From CALCNS01 sp964425745 (GTDB lineage: Bacteria; Bacillota; JAAYKD01), in assembly GCA_964425745.1 (NCBI GenBank), contig CAYRNW010000002.1, positions 156,655 to 220,654 of the forward strand: a stretch of 64,000 nt of DNA, read 5' to 3'. The position numbers and the translations under genes are program-made. Positions within the stretch are counted from its first letter, which is position 1; each line of letters opens with the position of its first letter. The notes under the pieces were generated by a model. That model saw only the letters and a program-made list of their open reading frames with translations, was not told the origin of the DNA and did no database searches. This document shows positions 29,163 through 38,700 of the stretch, piece by piece.

Positions 29163-29912
29163 TCATCCTTTCAGAAATTCCGCAGAGGCATAGGCCAAAA
29201 GCGTGGTCAGATGTGTGTAATAATATAATACACCTTGTTGCAGTCGTTGTGAAGTCGCCGCTATGTTCCCTGCAGTACCGGCTATTTTACCCGTGGTCAG
29301 AATTCTAGAAAAGGCTTTATCAATCACCGGTTTTACCTCTGGGTGAGAAGCTTCTCCTGGATGACCCAAAGATTGAGATAAGTCTGAAGGACCGATGAAC
29401 AAGACATCGATACCTGGCACAGCGGCGATCTGCTCAATGTTCGTAACGGCCTGCTTTTCTTCGATTTGCACACAAACCAGTAAATCTTGGTTCGCTTGTC
29501 GTACATAATCAGCCATGGTCCGGTTAAAACCATAGCCTGCTGCACGGGTGCCTACTGCAATGCTACGATTTCCTTGGGGTGGAAATTTAACGGCATTGAC
29601 AATGGCGCGCGCCTCTTCGGCAGTATTAACATGAGGTGCTTGAATTCCTTTAGCACCTCTGTCGAGATATTGTCCAATCAGTTCAGGTTCGCTTTTATGA
29701 GGGCGAACGATAGGGGTAATCCCATTGGCTTCGGCGGCGATAATCATTGCTTCCACAGTTTCCAAATTCAAAGAACCATGTTCGCAATCCAGCAAAACCC
29801 AATCGAAGCCCAATTGTCCGGCCATTTCTACCAATTGTATGGAAGGAATCATCATTGAAAGACCTAGAGCAGGCTTTCCGGCCAGTAATTTTTCCTTCGT
29901 TTTGTTAGCCAC
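29163..29912 (-). CDS. HpcH/HpaI-family aldolase (2-keto-3-deoxy acid aldolase type)
   Basis: 249 aa from a GTG at 29912, chosen because GAGGAGAGG lies 8-10 bases upstream and the resulting length matches the family. The longer frame back to ATG 29984 would start against a terminator U-tract. Landmarks are LLDCEHGSLN (catalytic His45), TPIVRPHKSEP (substrate Arg), a VQIEEKQAV metal-ligand Glu region and IGPSDLSQSLG (metal-ligand Asp). Members cleave or form 4-hydroxy-2-ketoacids with a divalent metal, giving pyruvate plus an aldehyde. The substrate is unknown. It is first in the operon with the ANT(6)-like and glycosyltransferase genes, an unusual set without an obvious shared pathway. Confidence 0.85.
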   Translation of the reverse strand: MANKTKEKLLAGKPALGLSMMIPSIQLVEMAGQLGFDWVLLDCEHGSLNLETVEAMIIAAEANGITPIVRPHKSEPELIGQYLDRGAKGIQAPHVNTAEEARAIVNAVKFPPQGNRSIAVGTRAAGYGFNRTMADYVRQANQDLLVCVQIEEKQAVTNIEQIAAVPGIDVLFIGPSDLSQSLGHPGEASHPEVKPVIDKAFSRILTTGKIAGTAGNIAATSQRLQQGVLYYYTHLTTLLAYASAEFLKG

Positions 29913-29986
29913 AAAATCATTCCTCTCCTCGTTGGTTACAAAATCTATTCGATTTGTTTCACGAAGATTCCTTGATTTTGGCAAAT

Positions 29987-30020
29987 AAAAAAGGCTGTAG
30001 CTTTTGTTTAAGCCACAGCC
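29987..30020 (-). terminator. Rho-independent terminator after the M55 peptidase pair
   Basis: Read on the reverse strand, an 11-bp stem (30020-30010 with 30003-29993, one G-U pair) with a 6-base loop is followed by six U residues (29992-29987). It ends the M55 transcript, so the downstream aldolase operon needs its own promoter or read-through. Confidence 0.85.
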
Positions 30021-30050
30021 CAGGGATGTAATTAGTGATAATCAGGTGTT

Positions 30051-30863
30051 CTAGTTTGCCAAAGCAATCATCGTACGCAAGATACGGAAGGCTTCCATGA
30101 AGGTTGCACCGGTGCAACGCAAGGTGACACCATCGATGCGTTCCGAACCGGGGCAACGGGAGGCGTTATCGGCTAGGCCACTGTTATGAGTAACCATAAC
30201 AATTTCTACGGGACGGCCGGGGATAAAAGGTTTCACCGTTGGGATTTTAGCATACGCCTTTTTCGCACCTTCTTCGATGAGAGCACAAGCTTTCTCCAAC
30301 GGGAGGTGTAATGCAGAATAGCGAGTGATGGCTTGCTTAACAGTTACCGTTTCAATGTCGGGTAATGTTTTCTTAATATCCGCACATATGGTTTGGTCTC
30401 CGCTTAGGAATATGACAGGAAGATTCAAATCCCCAGCAATAGCGGCATTGATTACAGCTTCGCTAGCGGCAACACCGTTAATGCGGATTTCTGAAACAGT
30501 ACCACCTGAAATGGTGTGACTCAAAATACCCTGATCACCGTTTTTGGCATGATATCCCACAAAAGCTACGGCATCGAAACCAAATTGAATTCCTTCCATC
30601 ATGGAAAGGTGCTTGGGAGAACCGCTGAGCAAACGAACATCGGGATGCAATTCTTCAATTAAAATGTTTCGCATGGAACCATGGCTATCGTTGACAATAA
30701 CTTCTGTAGCACCGGCGGCAAAAAAGCCACGTGCAGCGGCATTGACTTCTTTGGTCATTTGCAAACGAGCGCGTTGATACTCTACACCACCAGTAGGACC
30801 ACAATGGTCTCCGTGGACAACACCGGTGATTCCTTCAATGTCGGCTGAAATAAAGATTTTCAT
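30051..30863 (-). CDS. M55 family metallopeptidase (D-aminopeptidase DppA-like), paralogue 2
   Basis: 270 aa from an ATG at 30863 preceded by an AAGGAGG ribosome binding site; the longer frame upstream has no such site. The sequence starts KIFISADIEGITGVV, giving the DppA zinc ligands Asp8 and Glu10. Further ligands are supplied by VNDSHG, GYHAKNGDQG and ASEA. Bacillus subtilis DppA is a decameric Zn enzyme that cleaves D-Ala-containing peptides, and the length here agrees with the family. It is highly similar to the gene just upstream (26-base gap), so this is a tandem duplication. There is no signal peptide, so it should act in the cytosol on imported or cell-wall-derived peptides. No oligopeptide transporter genes are adjacent, unlike the B. 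subtilis dpp operon. Confidence 0.88.
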   Translation of the reverse strand: MKIFISADIEGITGVVHGDHCGPTGGVEYQRARLQMTKEVNAAARGFFAAGATEVIVNDSHGSMRNILIEELHPDVRLLSGSPKHLSMMEGIQFGFDAVAFVGYHAKNGDQGILSHTISGGTVSEIRINGVAASEAVINAAIAGDLNLPVIFLSGDQTICADIKKTLPDIETVTVKQAITRYSALHLPLEKACALIEEGAKKAYAKIPTVKPFIPGRPVEIVMVTHNSGLADNASRCPGSERIDGVTLRCTGATFMEAFRILRTMIALAN

Positions 30864-30889
30864 AAGGGGACCTCCTTGTAATTTTAGAT

Positions 30890-31705
30890 TTATGAATTCG
30901 CTAATGCAATCATGGAGTGCAACGATTGGAATGCTTCTAAGAAATTCTTTGCTGAGCAACGTACGGTTCGCCCATCTACTCGCACACTACCCGGGCAACG
31001 GGAGGCGTTGTCGGCTAAACCACTGTTAAAGCACACTAAATCAATGGTTACTGGGGTTTGAGGTTTGTAGACTTCACAATTTTTTAGGTTCTTTAAAGCT
31101 TTCGTTGCTCCGGCTTCTATCAGGTGACAAGCCTTGACTACCGGAAGATGTAAGGCGGAAGTGCGGGTAATGGCTTCTTTGACCGTAACCGTTTCAATAT
31201 TAGGCAGCGTTTTCTTGATATCGGCACAAATGGTTTGATCTCCACTTAAGAAAATAACCGGAACACCAAACTCTCCGGCAATGGCGGCATTGATTTCAGC
31301 TTCACTGGCAGCCTTACCATTGATTTTAATCGCTGTGGCCGTAGCACTGGAAATGGTATGACTCAAAATACCTCGATCACCGTTCTTAGCATGGAACCCG
31401 ACAAAAGCAACTGCATCAAAGTCCTTGCTGATACCCTGCATCATCATCAAAGCCTTAGGAGTGCCACTGATCATCTGTACTCGCGGGTCAAGTTCTTCGA
31501 TTAAGAGATTCTTCATTAAACCATGGCTGTCGTTGACCACAACTTCGGTAGCTCCGGCTGTAAAGAAACCACGAGCAGCCGCATTGACTTCTTTGGTCAT
31601 CTGTAAACGCGCTCGCTGATATTCTCCAGCTCCGGCGGGCATGACTTGGTCGCTGTGAACCACACCGGTTACGCCCTCGATATCGGCAGAAATATAGATT
31701 CGCAC
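30890..31705 (-). CDS. M55 family metallopeptidase (D-aminopeptidase DppA-like), paralogue 1
   Basis: 271 aa from a GTG at 31705, chosen because RIYISADIEG aligns with the start of the paralogue and a purine-rich AAAGAGAGTG stretch precedes it. Asp8, Glu10, His61, His105 and Glu135 fall at the spacing of the DppA di-zinc ligands. It is nearly colinear with the downstream paralogue, differing mainly at the substrate-facing segment after GVVH (SDQVMPAGAGE here, GDHCGPTGGVE there). It is first of the two-gene reverse transcript that ends at 29987. Two-copy M55 loci suggest specialised peptide substrates or a mixed oligomer; neither is proven by sequence. Confidence 0.88.
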   Translation of the reverse strand: MRIYISADIEGVTGVVHSDQVMPAGAGEYQRARLQMTKEVNAAARGFFTAGATEVVVNDSHGLMKNLLIEELDPRVQMISGTPKALMMMQGISKDFDAVAFVGFHAKNGDRGILSHTISSATATAIKINGKAASEAEINAAIAGEFGVPVIFLSGDQTICADIKKTLPNIETVTVKEAITRTSALHLPVVKACHLIEAGATKALKNLKNCEVYKPQTPVTIDLVCFNSGLADNASRCPGSVRVDGRTVRCSAKNFLEAFQSLHSMIALANS

Positions 31706-31814
31706 TAGTATCACTCTCTTTCTATCTTTGGTAAAATCTCTTTGCATAATTCCACGAAGAAGGGAAAAGTCCTGCCGATGATGAAGTAAGCCGAAGAAAT
31801 ATGAGGGGGATACT

Positions 31815-32261
31815 ATGAAAAAAGTTATTATTTATACCGATGGAGCGTGTTCGGGAAATCCCGGTCCCGGTGGCTGGGGTGCGGTGCTCCTATACAATGA
31901 AATACGAAAAGAGATTTCTGGAGGAGAAACGCCTTCCACGAATAATCGCATGGAAATCATGGCAGCGATTGCAGCATTGGAAAGCTTGAAAGAGCCCTGT
32001 GAAGCGGAGATTTATAGTGATTCTGCTTATCTAGTCAACGCTTTCAAGCAAGGCTGGTTAGAGAATTGGCAGAAAAACGGCTGGAAGACCAGTAAAAAAC
32101 AGCCGGTAGAGAATCAGGATTTATGGAAGCGGCTTTTGTTGCAGACTCGAAAGCACCAAGTGACATGGCATAAAGTGAAAGGGCATGCTGAAAATAAAGA
32201 GAACAATCGCTGTGATGAGTTGGCCAGAGCAGCTATTGCCAATTTGGGGGTGCTTTCGTGA
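31815..32261 (+). CDS. rnhA: Ribonuclease HI
   Basis: 148 aa, the normal length for a stand-alone RNase HI. The catalytic carboxylates are Asp9 (YTDG), Glu47 (NRME), Asp69 (YSDS) and Asp134 (CDEL), plus His124 in the flexible loop, almost the same numbering as the E. coli enzyme. The basic protrusion (WLENWQKNGWKTSKKQ) is present. It removes RNA from RNA:DNA hybrids in the cytosol, including R-loops and Okazaki primers. The ATG has a GAGGGG ribosome binding site. Its stop overlaps the Nudix gene's GTG, so the two are translationally coupled. Confidence 0.95.
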   Translation: MKKVIIYTDGACSGNPGPGGWGAVLLYNEIRKEISGGETPSTNNRMEIMAAIAALESLKEPCEAEIYSDSAYLVNAFKQGWLENWQKNGWKTSKKQPVENQDLWKRLLLQTRKHQVTWHKVKGHAENKENNRCDELARAAIANLGVLS

Positions 32262-32635
32262 TTGTGACCGCTGCGATTATTCGAAATTTATGTGGTGAGA
32301 TTCTTATTTGTCAAAGGCCAGAGAGTAAAGTATGCCCGCTTTTGTGGGAATTTCCTGGAGGAAAATTGGAAGCAGGTGAAACCTTGAAGGAGTGCTTAAA
32401 GAGGGAATGCCAAGAGGAGTTGGGAATCGTCATTGAAGTGGGTGAAGAAGTCGGGGTCACCGAGTATACTTACCCTACCTTTAGCGTGGAAATTCATTTT
32501 TTTGATGCGACAATCCTTAAGGGGGAACCAATTGCTTCTGAACATCAACAAATCCTATTCGTCGCTCCGGAGCAATTGGGGGAGTTCGTGTTTTGTCCCG
32601 CGGACCAGGATATTGTAGAAAAACTGAAGAAGTAA
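32258..32635 (+). CDS. Nudix hydrolase, MutT-like (8-oxo-dGTP diphosphatase type)
   Basis: 125 aa from a GTG that overlaps the rnhA stop (GTGA). The full Nudix box G35-x5-E41-x7-R49-E50-x2-E53-E54-x-G56 is visible, preceded by WEFPGGK as in MutT. The size and the C-terminal FCPADQDIVEKL helix fit MutT-type pyrophosphohydrolases that remove oxidised dGTP from the nucleotide pool. Pairing with rnhA makes a small nucleic-acid maintenance operon. Substrate preference (8-oxo-dGTP versus other nucleotides such as 5-methyl-CTP) is inferred. Confidence 0.85.
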   Translation: MIVTAAIIRNLCGEILICQRPESKVCPLLWEFPGGKLEAGETLKECLKRECQEELGIVIEVGEEVGVTEYTYPTFSVEIHFFDATILKGEPIASEHQQILFVAPEQLGEFVFCPADQDIVEKLKK

Positions 32636-32637
32636 TT

Positions 32638-32674
32638 ACAGACAGAACTGTTTCTTGGGGACGGTTCTGTCTGT
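32638..32674. repeat. REP-like imperfect palindrome downstream of the Nudix gene
   Basis: An 11-bp perfect inverted repeat (ACAGACAGAAC / GTTCTGTCTGT) encloses a 15-base loop containing GGGGACGG. There is no strong T-run after it (ATTAAATTTTAC), so it is a poor terminator. It resembles the short palindromes with GGGGACGGTTCTGTC that I recall scattered in clostridial genomes, possibly mobilised by Y1-type transposases; that link is from memory and unverified. Confidence 0.5.
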
Positions 32675-32710
32675 ATTAAATTTTACAGAAAAGCGGTAAA
32701 AAGCAGGAAA

Positions 32711-32738
32711 TTACGTTTTAATTGGATAAATGTAATAT
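32711..32738 (+). promoter_or_regulatory. Weak candidate promoter for the second giant gene
   Basis: TTACGT at 32711-32716, a 16-base spacer and TAATAT at 32733-32738. The -10 is good and the -35 is poor. It is the best match in the 145-base gap before the gene. Confidence 0.25.
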
Positions 32739-32780
32739 CGAAAAAAGTCACAGAGTTTCACTTTAAAGGAGACGATTCAT

Positions 32781-35700
32781 ATGTTCAGAAAAGTGATCCG
32801 ATTGCTTGCTTGGGGTTTTTTAAGTACGACTTTCTTGTTGTGTTCCCAATTCGTTTTTGCCGGTGATGACCCGATTTCTTTGACATTATCTCAAGGAATT
32901 GTGGAACAAAATAAGGTGAACGTCTCTGGGACCTTTACCGGTTCACTCAGTGGCAGGCAATTACTTCTGGCAGTCTATGATATCGATGGTAAAATGACAG
33001 AGATTGTGACCGTTGCTCCAAACGGAGAAACGGGGCAGTGGAGCCATGAACTGAATGCACCAACTGAAATATCGGGGTTAAAGGCGTTTTTGTTGGATAC
33101 GAATGTGAAGCCTGTGATTGAATCTCAAGGGTTGCACCGAAGTGCCATGGTACTGAAAATTGGTTCTGCCGGAACCTATTCAGGATATTACGAAGAAATA
33201 CAAGTTTTACCTACCGTTACAGGAGAGATAGTATTCGATAATATGCAGGTTCGCGGAAATGTAACAGTAGCAGCAGCTCAAAAAGTAATCATAAAAGGTA
33301 ATTCTGTTATATCTGGTACACTGATATTGCAGAAGGCCAGTGGCTCACCAACAGAGGTGGTGCTACTGGGGAATAGCAATGTGAATCAGCTTGAGAATAC
33401 AGGTGCAGCCGGAGCTGTCTTCATGAGTTTAACAACGAACGAAACAAATTTACTCACCGTATCAACACAAGAAAACTTACAACTTATTAATACCTCAGTA
33501 GGTAATCTAACCTTAGAAGCGGGTCAAGCACAGCAAATAAAATTAGGGTTAAGTTCCGGAGAGATTGAACAAATTCTTGTGAAAGCCAGATCCGGTGCAA
33601 CACCTGCCGGAGCAACGTTGTCCGTACAGGTTGAGGGTTATACTGACCCGGTTACCCAACTTCAAACCGAAATGACTGCTCAGAACCTATTGAGTAGTGA
33701 TGTTTTTCATATTGATGGTGAAGTCGTCAATAACATGACTTCCGAGATTCCTGTGACGTTACAAGGAATTACTCAATGGGGTGTCTTGAATGCTTCTGCG
33801 CCACTCACCGCAGACAGCGCAGCAGTAATCCAATCTCTAACCTCTACATCAAATGTTGAAATCAGAGGTATCTTAAACTATGGAAAAGCGGTCAAACTAA
33901 CCGATAAAGAAGCGCCCGATTTCACCTTACTGGGGAGTGGCACCAGTACGTTAACCGGAATCATAGATGTTTTAACCCTCGGGGGTACCGTTACTGGAGT
34001 GTTAACTGAAGATAATGGAACTGCGTATTCGGTAGGCTCAGTTATTTTGCAATCGGAAGCTATGGTGAATCCATCTGCTTTAGAGTTTAACCTACTCAAT
34101 ATACCGGATTGGAGTCCGTCGTTCTCGGCGATGCCCGGAGGTTCCATTGGTGGATTAACCACTCTTGGAAGTGGACAAATTGGCTCTGTGTTGCTGATGC
34201 AAGGAATCGATGCTCCTCCACCTCCAATAGTTTTTGGAAGTGGGCAGCAAGTAGGGTCGTTGCAATTTGGTAACGGAAGTTCAGCAGAGGTTACTTTTGG
34301 TAGCGGAAGCACGTTAGGAAGTCTTATCAACCAGTCGCCAGTGCCTTCTACCTTAAGTTTTCCCCCGGGAAACCCGCCAAGCCAAGTGATTGGGCAGTAT
34401 GCCGATACCAACCAAGACCGCCGAATTGTTGTGCGGATTGGCGATGAGGAGCAGGTAATCGAGAGAAACACCAATATTGCTCCAATTTCACTTAAGATAA
34501 AAACGGGTCCCGAACGATTTGGATGGGTGGGAGAGCACTCGGAGCAATTCTTAAGGCAAATGACTGTTGAGTTGCAATACCAATTGCTCAACTCTAGTAC
34601 CGGAGCAGCATTGGATACGATTACCAATACCTTGCATGTTAATTCCAATGAATTTTCGGTTACTCCCTCGATTTTAACCCAAACAGGTTCTCAAACCATA
34701 GAGATTAAGCATATCACAACTGGACTGACTGTTTCTGCAACCATAGCGGTGTTCGAAAATATGAATTCTGTGGTTCAAATGGGATTTACCTTGCAACCGC
34801 ATGTCATTCGCAACCAATTTGGTATTGGCATGTTGGCGGGCGGAAAAATTTCTGGCATCTATGTTACTGGCCATACATTTGAAATGCCGTTATACGATGC
34901 TAATGGTACGAAATTGAGCATAATCAATTGCTCACCAGCAGTCTTCGATAGCAGGTTATCGGGTAGTCAGAGAATCACAGCTACTTACAATGGAGTTAGC
35001 GCGAGTGCTTATATAGATATAGGTAGTGCAAAAACCTGGGGAGTAGGCTTGAAGCAAAGTGCTCTAGATGAAGTTGGGTCATGGGAAGCAAGGAGCAATG
35101 ATTATATTAACCCTGACAAGACCAATCTAACTCACTATATTCAAATTGCCCAGTCGTACATTGGTACCGCCACCTCGGAGCGAGATATTGTCTATGGATT
35201 AGATGTTTTTCGTATGCAAATACGAAGCTTAAAAACACAAGCAGAACGTACCTATGAAACCCTTAGAACGGCTAAACTTGCTGCGATTCAGCAAATCATG
35301 GATTATTGGCCTACAAAACCGGAAGGAGGAACCTATGGTCCTTTCGATTATTCCAGTGTGAGTCAGCGAGCCATAGAGAGTGTTCGCTTGAACTGGCGTT
35401 CCCAAGTGGAGTCTGCAGAAACATTAATTCAAATCGAGGGAACCACAGAGAATCCAGGTATGCTAGCACGAGCCAAAACAGCTATTGATAGCATTGCACG
35501 TAAAGGCGACGATTTAAATACCACATTAACTCGCTTTGGTGATGCTCCGATTCTATACTTGACGCGCTCCGAAGGAACCTCAGAAGCTCTTCAAACTGCT
35601 CTAGTACGGGATGCAATTTACCGTGAAATATTGCTTTTAGGTGGCGACCCTGCATGGAAAGTGCTGTGTACACGTAACAGTGATACCAGTTATTCTGTTC

Positions 35701-38700
35701 AGCTTGAAGGGGCGGAAAGTTCAATCAGTACTGCCAAAGCCTTCTCCATTCAGTGGAATGTTTGGGAAACAAGAGGCACGGTGATTTCAGAACTCTATGG
35801 GATGGTAAAAGCGGAGTATCCGAATTGGATGCTTGCTGTAGATATTCAAACCGCAACCATAAACACGTTGGTCGATGCAGTCAACATGACAGAGGCCGAA
35901 AAAGAAGCCTTTGCCTTCTTTGCATACCACGGTATAATTCACGGAACCGCACAAGTGGGAACCAAACTGCAAATGAGCCCAAACGAGTGGATGACACGTG
36001 GGCAGTATAAGTTACTACTGGAGAGGCTAACCGAACACTGGATGTTGAATGTTTCCACCGTCTTTGTGGATCCTGCGCTCGATAGGAATGCTTTGTTGGC
36101 TAGTGCTATGGTAGACGAGGTCTCTGCAACCAATACAATTTTTGTTGCAACGATTAAACCCTTGCTACGCTTGGTCACTTCATATGATGATCTCCCTGGT
36201 GCTCTCAACGATGCATCTGTTCAGACAATACTCTTGCAGGGGCAAATCGACTTATCGGCCAGAGAAGAGTCTCGCAAAAACATTATCGTGCAGAAAAATG
36301 CTCATTTGATCATTAATAACGGCTTCGGTCTAACCTTGAAAGAACAAGCGAAATTGGTATTACAAGGAAGTATTACTAACTTCGGTGAATTGCATTTGGA
36401 CCCGGATACCCGAATGAAGATTATACCCGGAGCCACGTTGAATAATCAAGAGAATGCCCACATCGTCAATTTTGGAACCATTATCATAAATGAAATCAAT
36501 AATCCTTTGGATAATCCTTATCGTATAGAATATCATTTTCTTGCGGATCGCATGGAGATTCTTTTAGGTTTGTATCAACGATTCCGTGAAGGGTATGGTT
36601 TTAACACTCCTACTGCAGATGATCTGAGCGGATACACAACGAAGTATATCGATTGGTATGAAATTCAATCAGAAGATCCAAATGACATTCGTGAAGAGGC
36701 AATGGCTTGGATTCTCTTCAACGAAGTTTATAGTGGACGTCAAGTGTCTCTGGAAAGCAATGACTTCGTGATTGAACCCTCTGCTCGCCTAAATCGTGCT
36801 GAAGTAGCAACGTTGCTCTATGAATTAGCGCAAAAGCTACCTGCTCCTTTGACGCCGATTATGAATCAACCTACATTTAGTGACATCAATTCAACCGATG
36901 GATATTATGTAGCGGTTACTGAATTGGCTAAAGCAGGTGTCTTTACTGGCAATTCAGAAGGCAAGTTTAACTCAGGGTATAATATCGAAACCACAAGATA
37001 CTCCTGGGGTAGCGAGTTGGAAGAGTTGCTCAACCGCTTGGTAGCGGCTGCTGGTTATTCAGATTCGAGTATTTCTGTCATTCGCATTGTACCCGGTGAA
37101 AACCCGGTCTACATGAATAAGAATTTTGTGAACGAAGTTTCTGTTTACAGTTTGGATGACCCTGGTTTCACCGACAATCAGGGTGGGGAAGTCCGATTTA
37201 TCAACTGCAAGTTCAGCAACCACTTGAAGATCAATTTGGTCGACATCAGCTATATGGTGATCTTTGATAACGTCGTTCTCCACAACAATGAAATCTATAC
37301 CACGACTCCAGATTCCTCTCAAATGTTTACCTGGGGATATACTACAGAGAATATGATGCCCGATTCCTACAACCGAGACATCCGGGTTTCTCTTAACGGT
37401 ATTCCATCGGGTACCACGGTGTTATCAGATGTCAATACCGAAGTAACCATGAATGCGGTGGGTACGTTCTTCCTCAATGGAGCACAAGTTCAGAGTACAG
37501 GAAGTGTTCTAGAGGGGCAAAGCTTAAGCGCATTGCTTTGGAAAGAATGCGAAGCACAACATGCACCGGATTACAGCGGAGATCACAGCGACTGTGTCAA
37601 AGACCCCTCTGCGAATCCATCGGTTCCGGCAGACAAGTATCGTGTTTTAGAGCTGAGAGGCAATGTTTCTGCAGTGACCTTACCTAATCCCGATCCTACG
37701 AATGCCCTGGTGAATTTCGGTCGTGTAGTGATGAATGACGATTGCCCGGAAAACATTCGTCTCAACTTTGGCACCTACGATACCATTCCATCCATTTTCC
37801 GGATTAATGGTGGAAGACAAAATATATTGATTCTTACCGGTTCACTTACTGGAAACTTGGAAGTGGTCGGTCATACGGACCTGCGTGAATTAACTGTCAG
37901 CGGAATCATCGATATCGGAACTTGGTGGGAAGACACGGCTGTGAACATCGGGAATCATTCAGTGCGTTTACTTGGACGTGGCGATAGAGCGATAGCGCTT
38001 ACGGCAGATAATGCTGCAACGGTTTTAGTGCCCGAAAGCAGTCAACCCTTTACCATTAATTATCTGTCTGATACCAATCGCGGATTCCAAATCGGGTTGC
38101 CGCATGTCTATGGCAACCAAGGGGATTGTGGAGTTTACATAGGTACAGAAAACACAGCAGATTACGATTTTGTGGTTTCGCAAGGAACATGGAATGAAGT
38201 TACACAGCAAATGGAGTATACCATGGTTGCGATGGATGAGTTCGCGTTCGTAGGCGAGAATAAAACCCACTTAACTCCTGTGAATCAAAGCGAGGTAACC
38301 GATTACAATCAGTTGAAACTGAGCACCACCTGGAGAAATGGCGAGAAAACCATTACGGTTATTTTGGAGCAAATCCCCATTAAGGTGAATTATCTTGACC
38401 GAAGAACCTTTGCTATGAATCTCTACGGCGAGTTCCGAAATGTCTACGGATTAGCTGATGCAACAGCACAAGAGATGGAACAGATGTCGATCACCTATTC
38501 CGATTGGGGTGGTTTATCCGTAGAAGAAAAAACGGCCATGGCCTTTATGCTCAAGCATCAGCTTTTACCAGAAATCATCGAAGGCGATTTAAAGTACGTC
38601 AAGCTACAAGAGCAGGTTAGCAGAGGTCAAACAGCACAGACTCTGGTAGCTTTGGTGAATGTTCTACAGCTAGTAGGAACATACCCGAATGGATTAGATT

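Noticed and set aside
31706..31814. Riboswitch in the gap between the M55 genes and rnhA
   Set aside because: Only 109 bases, with no conserved aptamer core or terminator; only a ribosome binding site for rnhA is clear.
33878..34648. A 256-residue reverse-strand open frame within the SLH protein gene
   Set aside because: It is antisense to a well-supported coding region, Pro/Ser-rich as expected for a shadow frame, and has no ribosome binding site or domain.
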